NCBI GenBank assembly: GCA_949358305.1
Contig: OX442314.1
Location: 21,073,060-21,137,059 of the forward strand
DNA length: 64,000 bases
Direction: 5' to 3'
Source of the DNA: Strigamia acuminata
Taxonomy: Eukaryota > Arthropoda > Chilopoda > Geophilomorpha > Linotaeniidae
Each line of letters opens with the position of its first letter. The stretch's first letter is position 1. The notes below the pieces were generated by a model. The model had not been told where the DNA came from. It worked only from the letters and a program-made list of their open reading frames with translations, and made no database searches. Both the position numbers and the translations under genes were made by a program. This document shows positions 10,301 through 22,443 of this stretch, in pieces.

Positions 10301-13300
10301 GAAAAAAAATGTTATTAGAATTAAAATTACATGGAGTTTCTAATCTCATAAATTGTATAAATTTTTCATTTCTTGGTTTGAAAGACTGCATTTGATATCA
10401 TAAAACTGTTTAACTTCTTATGTTTTTAAATTTTTAAACAGTTGAAGGATGAGTTCATTCAAACTCGTTTCATAGATAAAAAAAATGGTTCCAAATGAGT
10501 TGTTTAGTTTAATCATTTAAATGTACAAGAAGAATTAATGAAGCGGTTTTTTGAATTTCTTTTTGTCTTTTTTTTACATCTTAATGTTAGAAACTTGATA
10601 AAAAATTGATTTATCTTTTACTTTACTTTATTTTTCTGCAAACGAAAAAATTAATCTGATTTTAAAAGACAAGTGTTTTAATCCTCCAGTGAAGGAAGAG
10701 CTTAATTAACCAGTCTTTTTTTAGAACAAAGAATAAACAACAGACACAAACATATGAAATAATTTATCAAGGGCTTTTTCTGTGTATTTAACCTCTTTCT
10801 AATGTGTTGTAATTAGATTTTTTTTTTTTTTTTTTTTTTTTACACAAAATTACTTCTTAGTTCTTAATCTTGTATAAATTAATACAACTTTAATGAAAAA
10901 GTGTTTTGCAAATTCCTACCTAATTTCACAAAACGTTTTGTCCAAAAAACATAATTTTTTTTGCATTGAACGTGCAGCAACTCAGTTTGTAGGTGATCAG
11001 CAGCGAAGATCAGGGGCAGCATCGAATTTGTGATTACCATTTATATACCGTAGCCCTAACTTTACTTTTGTCGCCACTCTTTAAACCACTAACATTTTGA
11101 TCTTACCTTTCCTCCTCTCTTTTCTATTCCCTCGTTTCTCTTACTTTTAACATTTTAAAACACTGAGCCCAACTTTACCATCTTGACAAGTTACACTACA
11201 CTACACTTTGCTTAGCCTAGCAACGTTGCTGCAGAAGCAGCCCCTCTCCCTTGGTGACCAGCCCTTGTGGTGTCATTAAGAGCGCTGCCTTCCTCTTTCC
11301 TTGCGTGTCAAACTCATGAATAATGGACATGGTTGGAATGCTCCTTATCTATTAGACTTATATACACCACAGCGCATCCATGCATACATACTTTTTTTTT
11401 GCTCAACGTTTGGTTTTCCATTCACGTTTTTTTGCATACGTAGTATCTCTTCTCTCTTTTTAAAACATTTTTTCTTGGAAGTATTTTTGTCAGAGAATTT
11501 TCAACCTTCTTTTTTTCTCGGTAAGTTGGTTTCGCTATTTGGTCGGAGAAAAAAATTGATAAATTCAATCTCTAGGGATTGAGGGAGCAGATAATGTTAT
11601 TTGAGGTAATGGATAGCAGCATAAAGTATAAAACTATATACTAACTAAGTTTTAGTTTCTAATGTTGTTATGTTGCAAGTAAATATGGAAAGTAAGCTTA
11701 AATGCCGGGTGTAAAGAAGGTAATTTGATTTAAAGTTGAATTCTGAATTTACCTAAGTCCTAATTTGGTATTTTTTTTTAAAAAAAATTTATTTTTATTT
11801 TGTTTCATTCATCCATTCTTGAAATATAAACTAATTATTGTTTTCAGTTTTTGCCTCAAGATCAGAGAATTATTCTCTTAACACAAATTAGGTTTGAGCA
11901 AAAGAAAAATGTAATGTAGTGAAGCTCGCTTAGTGGAAAAGTTTATTTTTGTAACCTTTTCGAGTCTTCTTAAAATAAAAGCTGTTGAATGGAAGGTATT
12001 CCGATTTTGACGACTCGTATTTTATATATTTTTTGAACAATTAGCCACTAGCTTTGGGGGTAGGGTGGGGAATGGGTTTTTTAGTTTTTTGGTGTTTTTT
12101 TTAAACGGGAAATTGCAATCTGGAGCCGGCAGCAAGTAAACTTCAGCTGCATGAAAATCCTGTCAACGTCGCGTCGATATAGAAAAAATTATCAGCTTAT
12201 AACCATTAACTAAATTTTGTCACAATGTTTTTCCATTGTGTTAAAATGAATTTCGCCAAATTTTGCCCAAAGTGCTGGTATGTTGTAGACAGCATATATC
12301 AGGCGGCCAGCTCTAAACTTTTTAATTGAATTTGTGACTTGACCACTTAATTTGGCATATCTAATTTTATAAATTGTAACCACATTACTCGTTCACATAG
12401 CGAGCAATTTCATTTCCACACAATGCCGTAGAATATAATATCAAGTATATGAAGTCGAGTAGAAATTGAATTGTGTATAATACTAAATACAAGCAGCTGT
12501 CATTGATTAATTGTTGATTCATACATCAATACAAGCGAGCGAAAAGACGATAAAAAGTGATATTTATATAAAAAAAACATAAAAAAACATTAAAGAAACG
12601 AGAAAAAGTAGAAAGAAAAAGAAAGTAAAAAAAAGCAAAGAAAAAAGATTGTATGTATAGAGTGTGTGTGAGAAGAGATATATAAAGGCAATAGAAGTTT
12701 CTAAGGTGATTTCCTATAATCCATTCTTTGCACCTCTGTGCAGATTGTGAAATCCTAAGGGCGCCTTCGGATTCTGCAAAGAAGGAAGAAGAGAGGCTTT
12801 TGACTCACTCGCTACACTATAGGCTTTATGTATTGATTTTTCTCTGTCTTGGAAATCACACAATGCTGAATGGGAGAGAAGAGATTTGGAAGGCTCTTAA
12901 TATCAGCTGTGTCTTCTATCATTAAGTTGTAAGGTGGAAATAAAGTGAAATGCGTGAAATTTTGACTGCAGCAGCTTTCGTGTTTTGCTCCCGGTAGGCC
13001 ACTTTTGAATGTGTTTAGTTTTACTCGCGAGTCTACTGGGTTTCAATTGACGCACGTTACGATGGAAATGGGCGAGAGGGCTAATAAGGCACGTAATTGA
13101 CGCGTTGCATTCGCTTATTACGAGAGACGGCGAATGTTTTACTTGTTGAAATTAAAAATAATTCGGTCTGTGCGATACCAGATGGAGTTGTTGTCGTAGC
13201 AAGAGACAGGAAATAGGTTTGTGGCGTTTTAATGCGTGTTTATGGACATATTCGCTAATATTGACTAACATGTTATTTTGCTGATGGTTCTGAATGATTT

Positions 13301-13616
13301 TGGGTTTCTTAGACAACCAATTAAAATCACATGGCTGAATAAACTCAACTAGCATGTAGCTGCGTAATTATCAATTTATAACAGTTTGTTTATGTGATGT
13401 TGGCATTGATAATTCAATCGGTAAACAACATCGAAGCATCAAAATGAACCATTTATTGAATGTTATCGTTTTCTTATCTGATCAGTCTTTTTTTTATAGT
13501 TAATTAATTTTTTTAAAATTTTTTTTATAAGAATATATCAATAGAAGCTTAGCTTGATTTAATTACAGCCACCTGAACAGTTTGGTTCATTGACATGCAC
13601 TCGAAGTCTCGAGCGG

Positions 13617-13644
13617 TTTTTTTTTTTTTTTTTTTTTTTTTTTT
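13617..13644. repeat. Poly-T tract
   Basis: A 28-base uninterrupted T run. It may be the tail of a minus-strand retroposed sequence, but no target duplication was identified. Confidence 0.95.
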
Positions 13645-16600
13645 CTTCTGAGTCAAAAAATCAGAAAAAAAAGTAAAAACATCTTCAAGTCATCAACTCA
13701 AAGTTGGGAGTCGTATTTACGAAGCTAACCGCCCACAACAACACCAGTCTTTGTACAAATCGACAACAACAAGGGAAGTGGAGGGAGGCAAACCCTTCTG
13801 CACTCTTCTCGAACCCAACATCCATTGTACCCTGTTGAGATGTGTCTTTTGTGGAATCCAGTGAATAGAATGAGGTCTTTTCTCCATTTGGAAATCTTTT
13901 ACTATATGGAAGATTTTCACTTTAAGCACTTTGCTCTCAGTTTGTACTTAGCTGTTTTTTTTTTTCTTGATCTCTCTTTTCTTTTATCTTTTTTTATTTA
14001 TTTTTTTATTTTGGTGTGTTTATGTTTATGTACCGTAGGTATTTTATTTTTTAAATATATATATTTTTTTTGGAAATAGTTTTCTTTGAAGTGGAAAGAA
14101 TTTAGAATTTGGAAAAAATCGAAATAAAAAAAGAGAGAAAAGTTGAGGTTTTGTTATTGGGATCTGTGTTGTATAAGTCAATGAAAATCAGAAGTAGCAG
14201 AGTTGGTGGAACGTCAGTCAACCTATGGTGAATCGCAGCGAGGAAAAAAGAGACAAAGGAAAGAAAAAACATTCCCAGTGTGAGATCTTTGCTCTTTCAT
14301 CTTTTCTTACATCGTCTTGGTTTCATTTCTGGCTTTATGCCATGTTTTAACCAGTTGATAAGGCCTCGAGTTAAGATTGTGTCAGTTTTGTGATTCTAAT
14401 TTAATTGTGAGTTGAGATTTATTGGCAGTGAATTTATTTGGATGTTAATAAATAGGTTTTTTCTCATTGGCCTCGAGAAATGCTATCATTTTCTTTTTCT
14501 TCTCTGTTTTTTTTTTTCAAGAATTAATATTAAAAATATTTTTTTTTTCTATTTGAGTTTGAGAAAAATTGGTTTTTTTGTTTACATTTTTTTTTTTTGT
14601 TGAGAAGCGATTTTAATTTTAAGTTTGGATAAAAAAAATGAAAAATTCAAGAAACTCAAATTATTTATGAATTGTCAGATCGCTGTCAAACTTATAAAAA
14701 CATAAACATTGAAGACAGTCGAAAATAGAGAAACTTATTGTATTTGTATTTCATGCAATTCTTAAAGTTAATAATAAATTAGTTTTATAATAACTTGATT
14801 TTGTTTTATAATGAATGATGTGTGCGGTTTGTTTTGATTAAAATAATTATGGTATTGTTTTTTATTGTAAACGATAAAATGAGTGGGTTAAGGAAGACTG
14901 GGTGATGGGGAAAACATAAATAAATGCAAAATCCTCAAATTACTAAATGACACATCTATAAGTGCCGTAATCGATTACCATTAATAACAATTTCAATAAA
15001 CATCTTTTCGACAATCCCGCTGTGCTCCAATTCGTTTGATCCCGTATTCATATCACCCGGTCGAACCTCGAACCTCTGTCCCATTTTATCCGATTCCGTG
15101 CCTCAATCCGCTCGATCTCGAGAAATCTCGTCGACCTCAAGGAAGTTTCACCGGATCTCGTAGCAAATTTCCGATCAGGTTCCGTGAGTTTGTCCGTGAA
15201 TAGAACCAATACTTTTTTTTTGTATTTTTATTTCCACATTTTATAGTTTGTATAGATTTTTTTTATTATTAATAACTTTTTTAAAATGCAAATCTCTAGA
15301 GTGAATCCTTTAATTTGAGATCTAGTATTAAATCACGTAATGCAATAAGCCTGAACAGTCACACTCATTTACTGATTTCCTCGTTAAAGTGGAAAAATCA
15401 TCGTTTAATTCAATCCGCTGTCAATTAATAGCAACGCGCATCGATGGAAATTGAAAGTCAAGTGTCTTTTACCTCAAACAAATACTGGTCCATTTCACTT
15501 ATGCCCTCTTACACTGGCATTTGTGCTATTTAACCACCAGAGCTGAATCGATTCGTGGTATAAGCAAAGCCAAATTTTCCAGCCCACTACCAGTTATTTC
15601 CTCCGCTTCCTTTTCTTGGCGTTGGCCATTTTTTTTTATTTTTCTCTTCTTTTTTTCTCAACCACATGATGGTGGTGTCTGTGGTTGTTTGAAGGGTGGA
15701 AAACATGCAAATTTATGCCGCTGTTGGCTCGAGGAAGAAACACAAGGGGGAATTATAGCTAATCAGAGATGCATCAGGCACCTCCTAATGACAGTTAGGT
15801 GTAGCAAAAGACAATGGACAGTGAAAAGCACTGGAGCATGTCAAGTGTTGAGGTCTGGCGAGTTCTCAGTAATTGTATCGCGTTCAAATGTTGACGCGAT
15901 CAATATGCTAATACTGAGAAGCAACGAGGTTTGTATGCAGTCTCAACTCATCATGACTTATTGCTATCAGCCATAGAGGTAGGTTGATGTTTTTCGCTCT
16001 GTAGAATCGTCTGAAATTGGTGCCAAGTTTGTTTTTTTTCTTGATTGTTGTATTAATTTTTTAAGGCAATTCATTAAATGGACATTGTGAAATAATTAAA
16101 GGTTTAATTTATAAAAGGGAATAAATTTCTTTTAGGTGATGGGGTATAGGGAGTTTGTGTAATTAAAGGTCACAGGTGATTAATAAAGAGAAGGAGAAAT
16201 TGGAGTTTTTTTTTTTGTTTTTTTTTAATTTATTTTTTTTTAAAAGGGTAAATTTGAAAATAATTGGAATTGAGTAATTAAGTGGCATTTTTTTGCATTT
16301 TTTGTAGATTTTTTTTTTTAGTTAGGCTTAATTTTATTAAAGCCGAGTTGAAAAGGTCTGATTTGTTCTCTTAATTAAAATGTGTAATATATTTTAATGT
16401 TTACGTGCACATCTAATAATCTTATAATTATAATCTTCTAAAGCGCTTCATATTTCCGAAGATAGTAATAATAATTATTATTAAAAATTTGAATTGGTTG
16501 TGAAGATAAAATTCAATTATTAAGCAAAAAAATATTCTTTCAGTAAAGAATTGGAGGATCAAGAATTTGGCTGTAGGTGGCACCACTAACATTTACAGTA

Positions 16601-16706
16601 CAGCAAAAAAAATTATTTTTTTAAAAATTATTATGCCCAACATCCTAAATACATTAAAAACAATTCTTAATACGAACAAAAAAGAAAACGTACTTTCTTC
16701 TACAAA

Positions 16707-16790
16707 GAATACATGACTGGGAATCGAACCACAGTTTTCCGTTTACCAGACACACTACAAGGGACTACAACGAAACCACAAACAAGTAAT
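16707..16790 (-). tRNA. tRNA-Thr(GGT)-like relic or tRNA-derived SINE head
   Basis: On the minus strand the block holds an A-box-like TGGTTTCGTTG (16778-16768), an anticodon loop CTGGTAA (16749-16743, anticodon GGT) flanked by a mostly pairing stem, and an exact B-box GGTTCGATTCC (16730-16720) within a T-arm followed by CCAGTC. Order and spacing follow a tRNA gene and resemble threonine tRNA. The T stem needs a one-base bulge, and the acceptor arms pair only partly, so this is probably a pseudogene or the head of a SINE. Confidence 0.45.
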
Positions 16791-19700
16791 TCCTTTCACC
16801 ATTAGGGTTAACGGGTCTTCTCGAAACAAAAATAAAAATACGTGTTGTTTCCAACCGAAAATAGTATTTGAATTAATTAATTAATGATGGTTAGAATTCC
16901 CAGGCTTTGCACAAGGAATATTATTATTCATTCATATAAAGGAAATAAAATAAAATGGCGTGCATATATAAGGATATAATTATTGTCTGAGTTGATGGTT
17001 TAAGTCATTCCAACCTTGGGCAGTACGAGACGTGGGTGATAAAAACTAAAAAGTGGGTTTTTCGATTCCAGGTGATCCGATCCTCATGTTTTATACTCTG
17101 CATATAAATCAAGAGGAGTGTCATAACCATCCATCAGACACAACCGTTATGTTGTCAAAGGGGGCAGGTGACTTTAAGGAACCTGCTTATAACCCACGGT
17201 ATTACCATGGTGTTGCTCCGGGAGTGTTGGCAAGATTATTAGGCTTAGCCAGCACAGGTCACGTATTCCAATGAATTTGAGAATGCGCATGCGCCTTGGT
17301 TTTGCTCATCATTGCAGGTGCAGTGAAATCATGCGACTGGATATAGCAAGCCAACCTCATAGGCTAACTGTCAAGCTGAGGGGGGCCAAGAAGGATGTGA
17401 CTCATTGTGTGACAGGATTGTAGCTGTCGTGGGGAAAGAATATTGGATGCTGAAGTTGACACTTGCCGTATACTCTTTTCTCTTGTGTGTCTTTCTTTCT
17501 CCTTCACTGGTCTAATGCCTTGTTTTCTCATTTATGTAGTGGACCGTGACTCGATGAGACACTTTTGAGTTTTATTTTGAGGGAGGGAGAGTGAAGCGAG
17601 GATAATTCTATAAAAAGGTGAAACGAATAAAAGTTTACACAATAATCAAGTCGAAGAGGGATCAAAGTTTCCAGAGAAGATTCCATTCTCGAGTTTTGGT
17701 GCCAAATGTTTGGAATTTCTGTGAGTCATCAGGAATTGTGATGATGAGAGATTTCTCTTCTGGTTTCAGTTGTAGCTTGTTGGGTCGCATCGAGATCAAT
17801 AGTCGTAGATAACGGGTTATATCGTCAATATACTTGTTAGTTGTTTGTGAGCAGGTCCAAGTTGACAGTAAATAAGAAAGGCCAAGCTTTCGATATTCGA
17901 TGCTTGAATAACTCCACGAGTCACGTTGTAGATAGAAAAAGTGAATATGTAGAATTCTGAGAGTTGTGTGTCAATCAAATAGGAAGTAAAGTATTTTAAT
18001 CAAAACGCCATTTGAGCAATTGAATGACTCGATGACTTATTGAACGTGAAGCACAAGCATATTAAAAAGATACTAAGACGTGAGTTATTGTAATTCTATT
18101 TTATTTTGCTGGAATATAACTGCAGTCGTGGTTACCAAGGTCGTGCTGGGCTATAATTTTCGCCCGTGTGATCAATTTTCTGCTTGCGGTGACCTATGAC
18201 ATATTATCAACAAACATCCATCTTGTGCGATCGTCACGTTACTCCGATGCTTTATGTAATTTGATTTGTTTACTTAGGGACGATCGATTAGGCGGCTTTG
18301 ATTAACTCGCTATAGTTTGGGTTATCTAATTAGTTGGTGATTTGATGAATGACAACACCCTACATAATTATTGAGCAATGAAATATATATATTAAAAAGT
18401 TTACATTCTGAATGACATTTGTGTTATATTTTAAAGAATTTTCTTCTAAGAATATATACTGTATATAAAGTTGTTGTTAACGTAACCGGGCGTCTTTCAA
18501 ATGCGTTTATTTTAACCATAAAAAACCAGTTTATCACAAAGTAATTTGTGATTCTATTCCAAATTGTGGTTTCCATCGAGATTAAAAATAAATATTATTT
18601 TTAACTTGACCATTGATCGCTCATTTTTTGCAGCAATTTTGCTGTACGTCAGATGCGTCTTTAAACAAACCGAATGGCCCAGTAAGCAATGGTCATTCAT
18701 CACTATTACTTTGGTGCGAATACCTATCATTAATTTTCTTGACGATTGGCAGGCGTTTGGAATAAATCAGCGATCAGATTTAAACGGAAAATTATAATTT
18801 AAATCGGGATTGACATGTACAAACTCGGCTTTAAATGTTTGAATCTAATTTGGAACTTATAAAACCAAACATTGTGTATATCGTCTTTACAATATCGAAC
18901 AGTGATCTCTGTGACCACAAAGGCTTCTAAATAAATAATTTGTATTGATTTGTTTAGTGTCTTCGGAGGTCTTCCATGTACTTTGTTTTTACATTATTCA
19001 CAAAGTATTGACGGTTTCTGAGTAACACACTAACTTGTAAGTGGTGAAATTGCTTCTACATGTTTTTTCAACTTTGATTTAAGCTGGTGATAATTATATC
19101 ATGCACCCCACAGTATTTTTTTTATTTTTTAGAGCAAGATTTATAATGTAATGTGAAAAGTTTTAAATCCAAAGTGAGAAAAACAAAGTGAAACTCGAAA
19201 TGCCATTATTCTTGAGCTGTAGATGGTGTAATTACACACTAGTGTACCCAGGGGTGATGAGAAGGTAGAGCTGGATTTTACAACACTTCATCACAGTATT
19301 TAATGTCATTAGCATCTGGAATTATTCAACTGCCAAGTTTTTATTTTGCATCAATTTGCAATTGTAAAATGCAGCCAGACTTCTCTCCCTCTCTATTTAT
19401 CAAACTTTAGAGTTTACACTGTAATTCTTTGATGTTAAATATAATGGGTAATATCACTAATTAGTTTATGGCAAGCTGACCACTTTATTTACATATTGCA
19501 CACAGAAATCAGATACTTTATCGTTCTTCTAAGCGAACCCAGTGTACCAACACAACAGATGACTGTATAAATTATCTTGTTTGCAAAATTAGACTGTTTT
19601 CTTTTTTGAATGTTTGAAATGTTTTTAATTTATCACTTTTATTCGGTTTAATGGGCAAAGCAGAATTGGTTGACGCTGTTATTCTTGATGTTTTTCGTCG

Positions 19701-19975
19701 AGGAAAGGATGGAAAATTCTTAAACGTTGAGAAATTTGGAAAAATACCGTAAGAGAAGAATTCCAGTAAGCAAGATACATTACCTTTATTTCTTATAGCT
19801 GAGTTCACTTAGAAAAAAATTGAAATTCCAAGCCACAAGCACAAAAGTGTGTTCGGATCACATATTTCTCACTTGTATGGTATTTTTCATTTCTGTTTTT
19901 CTTTACACAATCTTCCAAAATGCACACCACCTCCCAAAGCCAGTAGCACGTCTGACAAACACAGCTACCAAAGGG

Positions 19976-20081
19976 GAGATGAAGAAAAAAATGAAAAGAA
20001 GAAAAAAAAATAAGGAATGTGACACCAAGAAAAAGGATAGAGAGAAAGAAAAGAAAGAGGAGGGAGAAAAGAAAGGAAACT
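19976..20081 (+). repeat. Polypurine (GA-rich) tract
   Basis: About 105 bases almost entirely of A and G on the plus strand, interrupted by a few pyrimidines. Such tracts can adopt triplex structure. The open frame across it is only a low-complexity Lys/Glu string and is not called as a gene. Confidence 0.8.
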
Positions 20082-22238
20082 CATTTGACTTCCAGCCCCT
20101 GGAAATCACGGGTCATGATTGGAAAATTTTTTTATTTCTTAGGCTTTTGTGGCAATATTCCAAATGATTTTTTCTTTACCTTGCTTAATCTTCATTCAAC
20201 TTGCAATCTGCATAATAGAATTCTATTCTGCAGTTTTTTTTTTTTTTTTTTTACATCAAAGAAGTGGATAGCCAGGAGTTGGGAAAATTACATAGACGAC
20301 TCGCACTTGGTGGAAAGTAGAAGCGATTTTGGTGGGCAATAATTTTTTGTTGTTGAGCAAGTAAAAGTCTCAATTTTGTTTCTTACAATACTGCCAATTC
20401 AAAGTAATCGACGGAACCAATTGATTCAGTTTAGTAATAAAATAATAAAAGGGATAAAGAATAATAATAAAAAAAAATACAGAGTATTTGTAAAGAAAAA
20501 AAATGTTGTTGGAAAATAAAATGAGTTGGCGTTTATGTATAGCGACAAAAAACGTTAAAGGTGAGTTGCAATGTTATAAAAATGCTGTTATAATCGAAGT
20601 GCAATGTTGATTAAATCACGCCTGTAGTCTATTGACAAAGGAATACCCTTGCAGTGATTAAATGGCACCGTGTGGACTTGAAATTATTGATTCGGCAGCA
20701 GTTTCAGTGTATTGGAACCAAGATTAGGAAATTAAATTACTCGCAAGAATCTTGTAGGTGAAGTTTGATGGTTAGAATGTAGTTTTTTAAAAGCCATTTT
20801 TCTTTTTTAAGTGTCATATTAAAAAATAGATATATCTATTAAAGCGATGATTTACAGTGGTCGTGGTTGCTTTCCACAGATTGGAAAGATCCGAAGACAA
20901 ATTGGACACTGTGGCGTTAATAGATCCTAAATTGGCCACAAGTCCAAACAAGCTGTATCAGGAAATTGAAGTTTTATGATTTAAAGTTAGTTTAAACGTC
21001 AATTCAAAAATCGATAAATCATTTAAATTCTGTCGCCAAACTAAACAGCAAATGAATAAATATACGTCACTATGTATTGGTTGATAACTGCTCACATTGA
21101 CAGCACGAAGATAATTAAATGAAGTCGCGGTTTTTGTAAAACCATATTGACATTTATTAGCATTTCAACAACAACAATGTAAACTTATGATTGACAGTGT
21201 TAGTGAGCATACATAGTCCACTATAAATTGTTGGGTTAACGTAGATTTTCGTGTTAGATGAGAAATTCAGAGTTCTGACAGCAATAAATTGCTTCCAACT
21301 TGATATTTGGTCGAGCAGGTCAAAATAAACGACTTCCGGTCGAGTTTGTTGGATTTTCTTTGTCCCCTTTTTGCTGAGTTTGAACTTTGCCTTAAAGATT
21401 GATGGATGGAGCCCGCGCCTGCTCGTGCTCTAGCACGCTGTTCGTGATAGAGGTGTGGATGAGGAAAGTAATGGGTGGTAGGGGTGAGTTGGAAGAAGTT
21501 CCGGTAGATCAGGTGTGATATGATCAGCGCAAATATGCTTTTCTACCAGATGAGATCTGTCCTTGTCGTGATGGATTCAACTACATTTGGTGGACGTGGA
21601 TTTGGAGGTGAATTGCTCTTTGATCGTACGTCAGTTCGTAAATGGCGTGAGGATTAACCGTTGGACAATATGAGCTTCACACATAATCGTGATGGCTTCA
21701 ATTGCATTTCCTGCCATTTCGATCTTGAGATTAGAAAATGCAATTAAAGTGTTTAGGCCCTTTTTGTGTCGGCGAATCGAACCAAGGACTTTTTATGGAC
21801 AATTACTTATTGCGTTACGAGTCTACGGTATCTTTATGGAGAAGGGAATAAATGTTACTCTTGTTATTTATTAGTTTATTACTGTACATTTATTGTGTAA
21901 AGGTAAATAGAGGTTGCTGTGTGTATTATCACACCAACAAAGCCTGTGTGATTGAGTTATGGGATAGTTAAAAATCAAATTAACATATAGCGTGTAATAT
22001 TATCCTCGAAGCTTGACTGTGTGGGATTATAGTTTGAAAGTTTGGGATGCGCAGTTTATACTAATTTTGAAAAATCAATATTTGCTGTCTTAATTCTGGT
22101 AATTATTATTGAAATTTGAATATTCCACGCTTAATTCGTGTAATGAAGACAATATATTTTTCACTTAATAGAATAACCTAATTTTGATTAACAAAACCAA
22201 TTGTTTTTTACTAATTTTTAAAATATTTTAAAAACTAC

Positions 22239-22443
22239 ACCGTAACGCTCCAAATAAACGCCCTCGGCGCCTACTTGAGTCCAGGCAGGGTTTTCCATTA
22301 TTTTCTTCAAAAATTAGCTATATTTTGTTAAGATTATTGATTATTTCCATAAATGAATGAGCAAATCACCGATTTCTTTACAAAAAAATCACTTTTATCC
22401 CCGGCACTTATTCGGACCCGGCTGCAATTTGAAGCGTTACGGT
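22239..22443. mobile_element. Small foldback (MITE-like) element
   Basis: Terminal inverted repeats share CCGTAACGCT then CAAAT: left from 22240, right (complement) ending 22442. Inner sequence continues the symmetry loosely, with GCCC/GGCGCC on the left facing CCCCGGC on the right. The right end abuts TA and the left has TA two bases outside the repeat, compatible with a decayed TA duplication as in Tc1/mariner-type MITEs. There is no coding capacity. Confidence 0.45.

Larger units (their letters stand above)
8898..16700. other. Long gene-free stretch
   Basis: No gene supported. Contents seen: a coding-looking decayed patch at 9195-9633, poly-T runs at 10274-10300, 10818-10841 and 13617-13644, an A/purine-rich tract at about 12541-12650, and a CpG-richer block at about 15010-15190 that stands out from the AT-rich surroundings and may be an old transposon fragment or regulatory DNA. 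This stretch could include the 5' end of TMTC3, but I could not find its first exon. Confidence 0.5.

Noticed and set aside
15521-15976. 151-codon plus-strand open frame
   Set aside because: No recognisable domain, includes a low-complexity Phe-rich stretch, and no supporting splice or neighbouring coding signal.
17053-17274. 73-codon plus-strand frame with a protein-like appearance
   Set aside because: Balanced composition but no family recognised and no coherent flanking exons; it does not match the missing TMTC3 N-terminus.
19820-20167. 115-codon Lys/Glu-rich frame
   Set aside because: Produced by the polypurine tract; no real protein signature.
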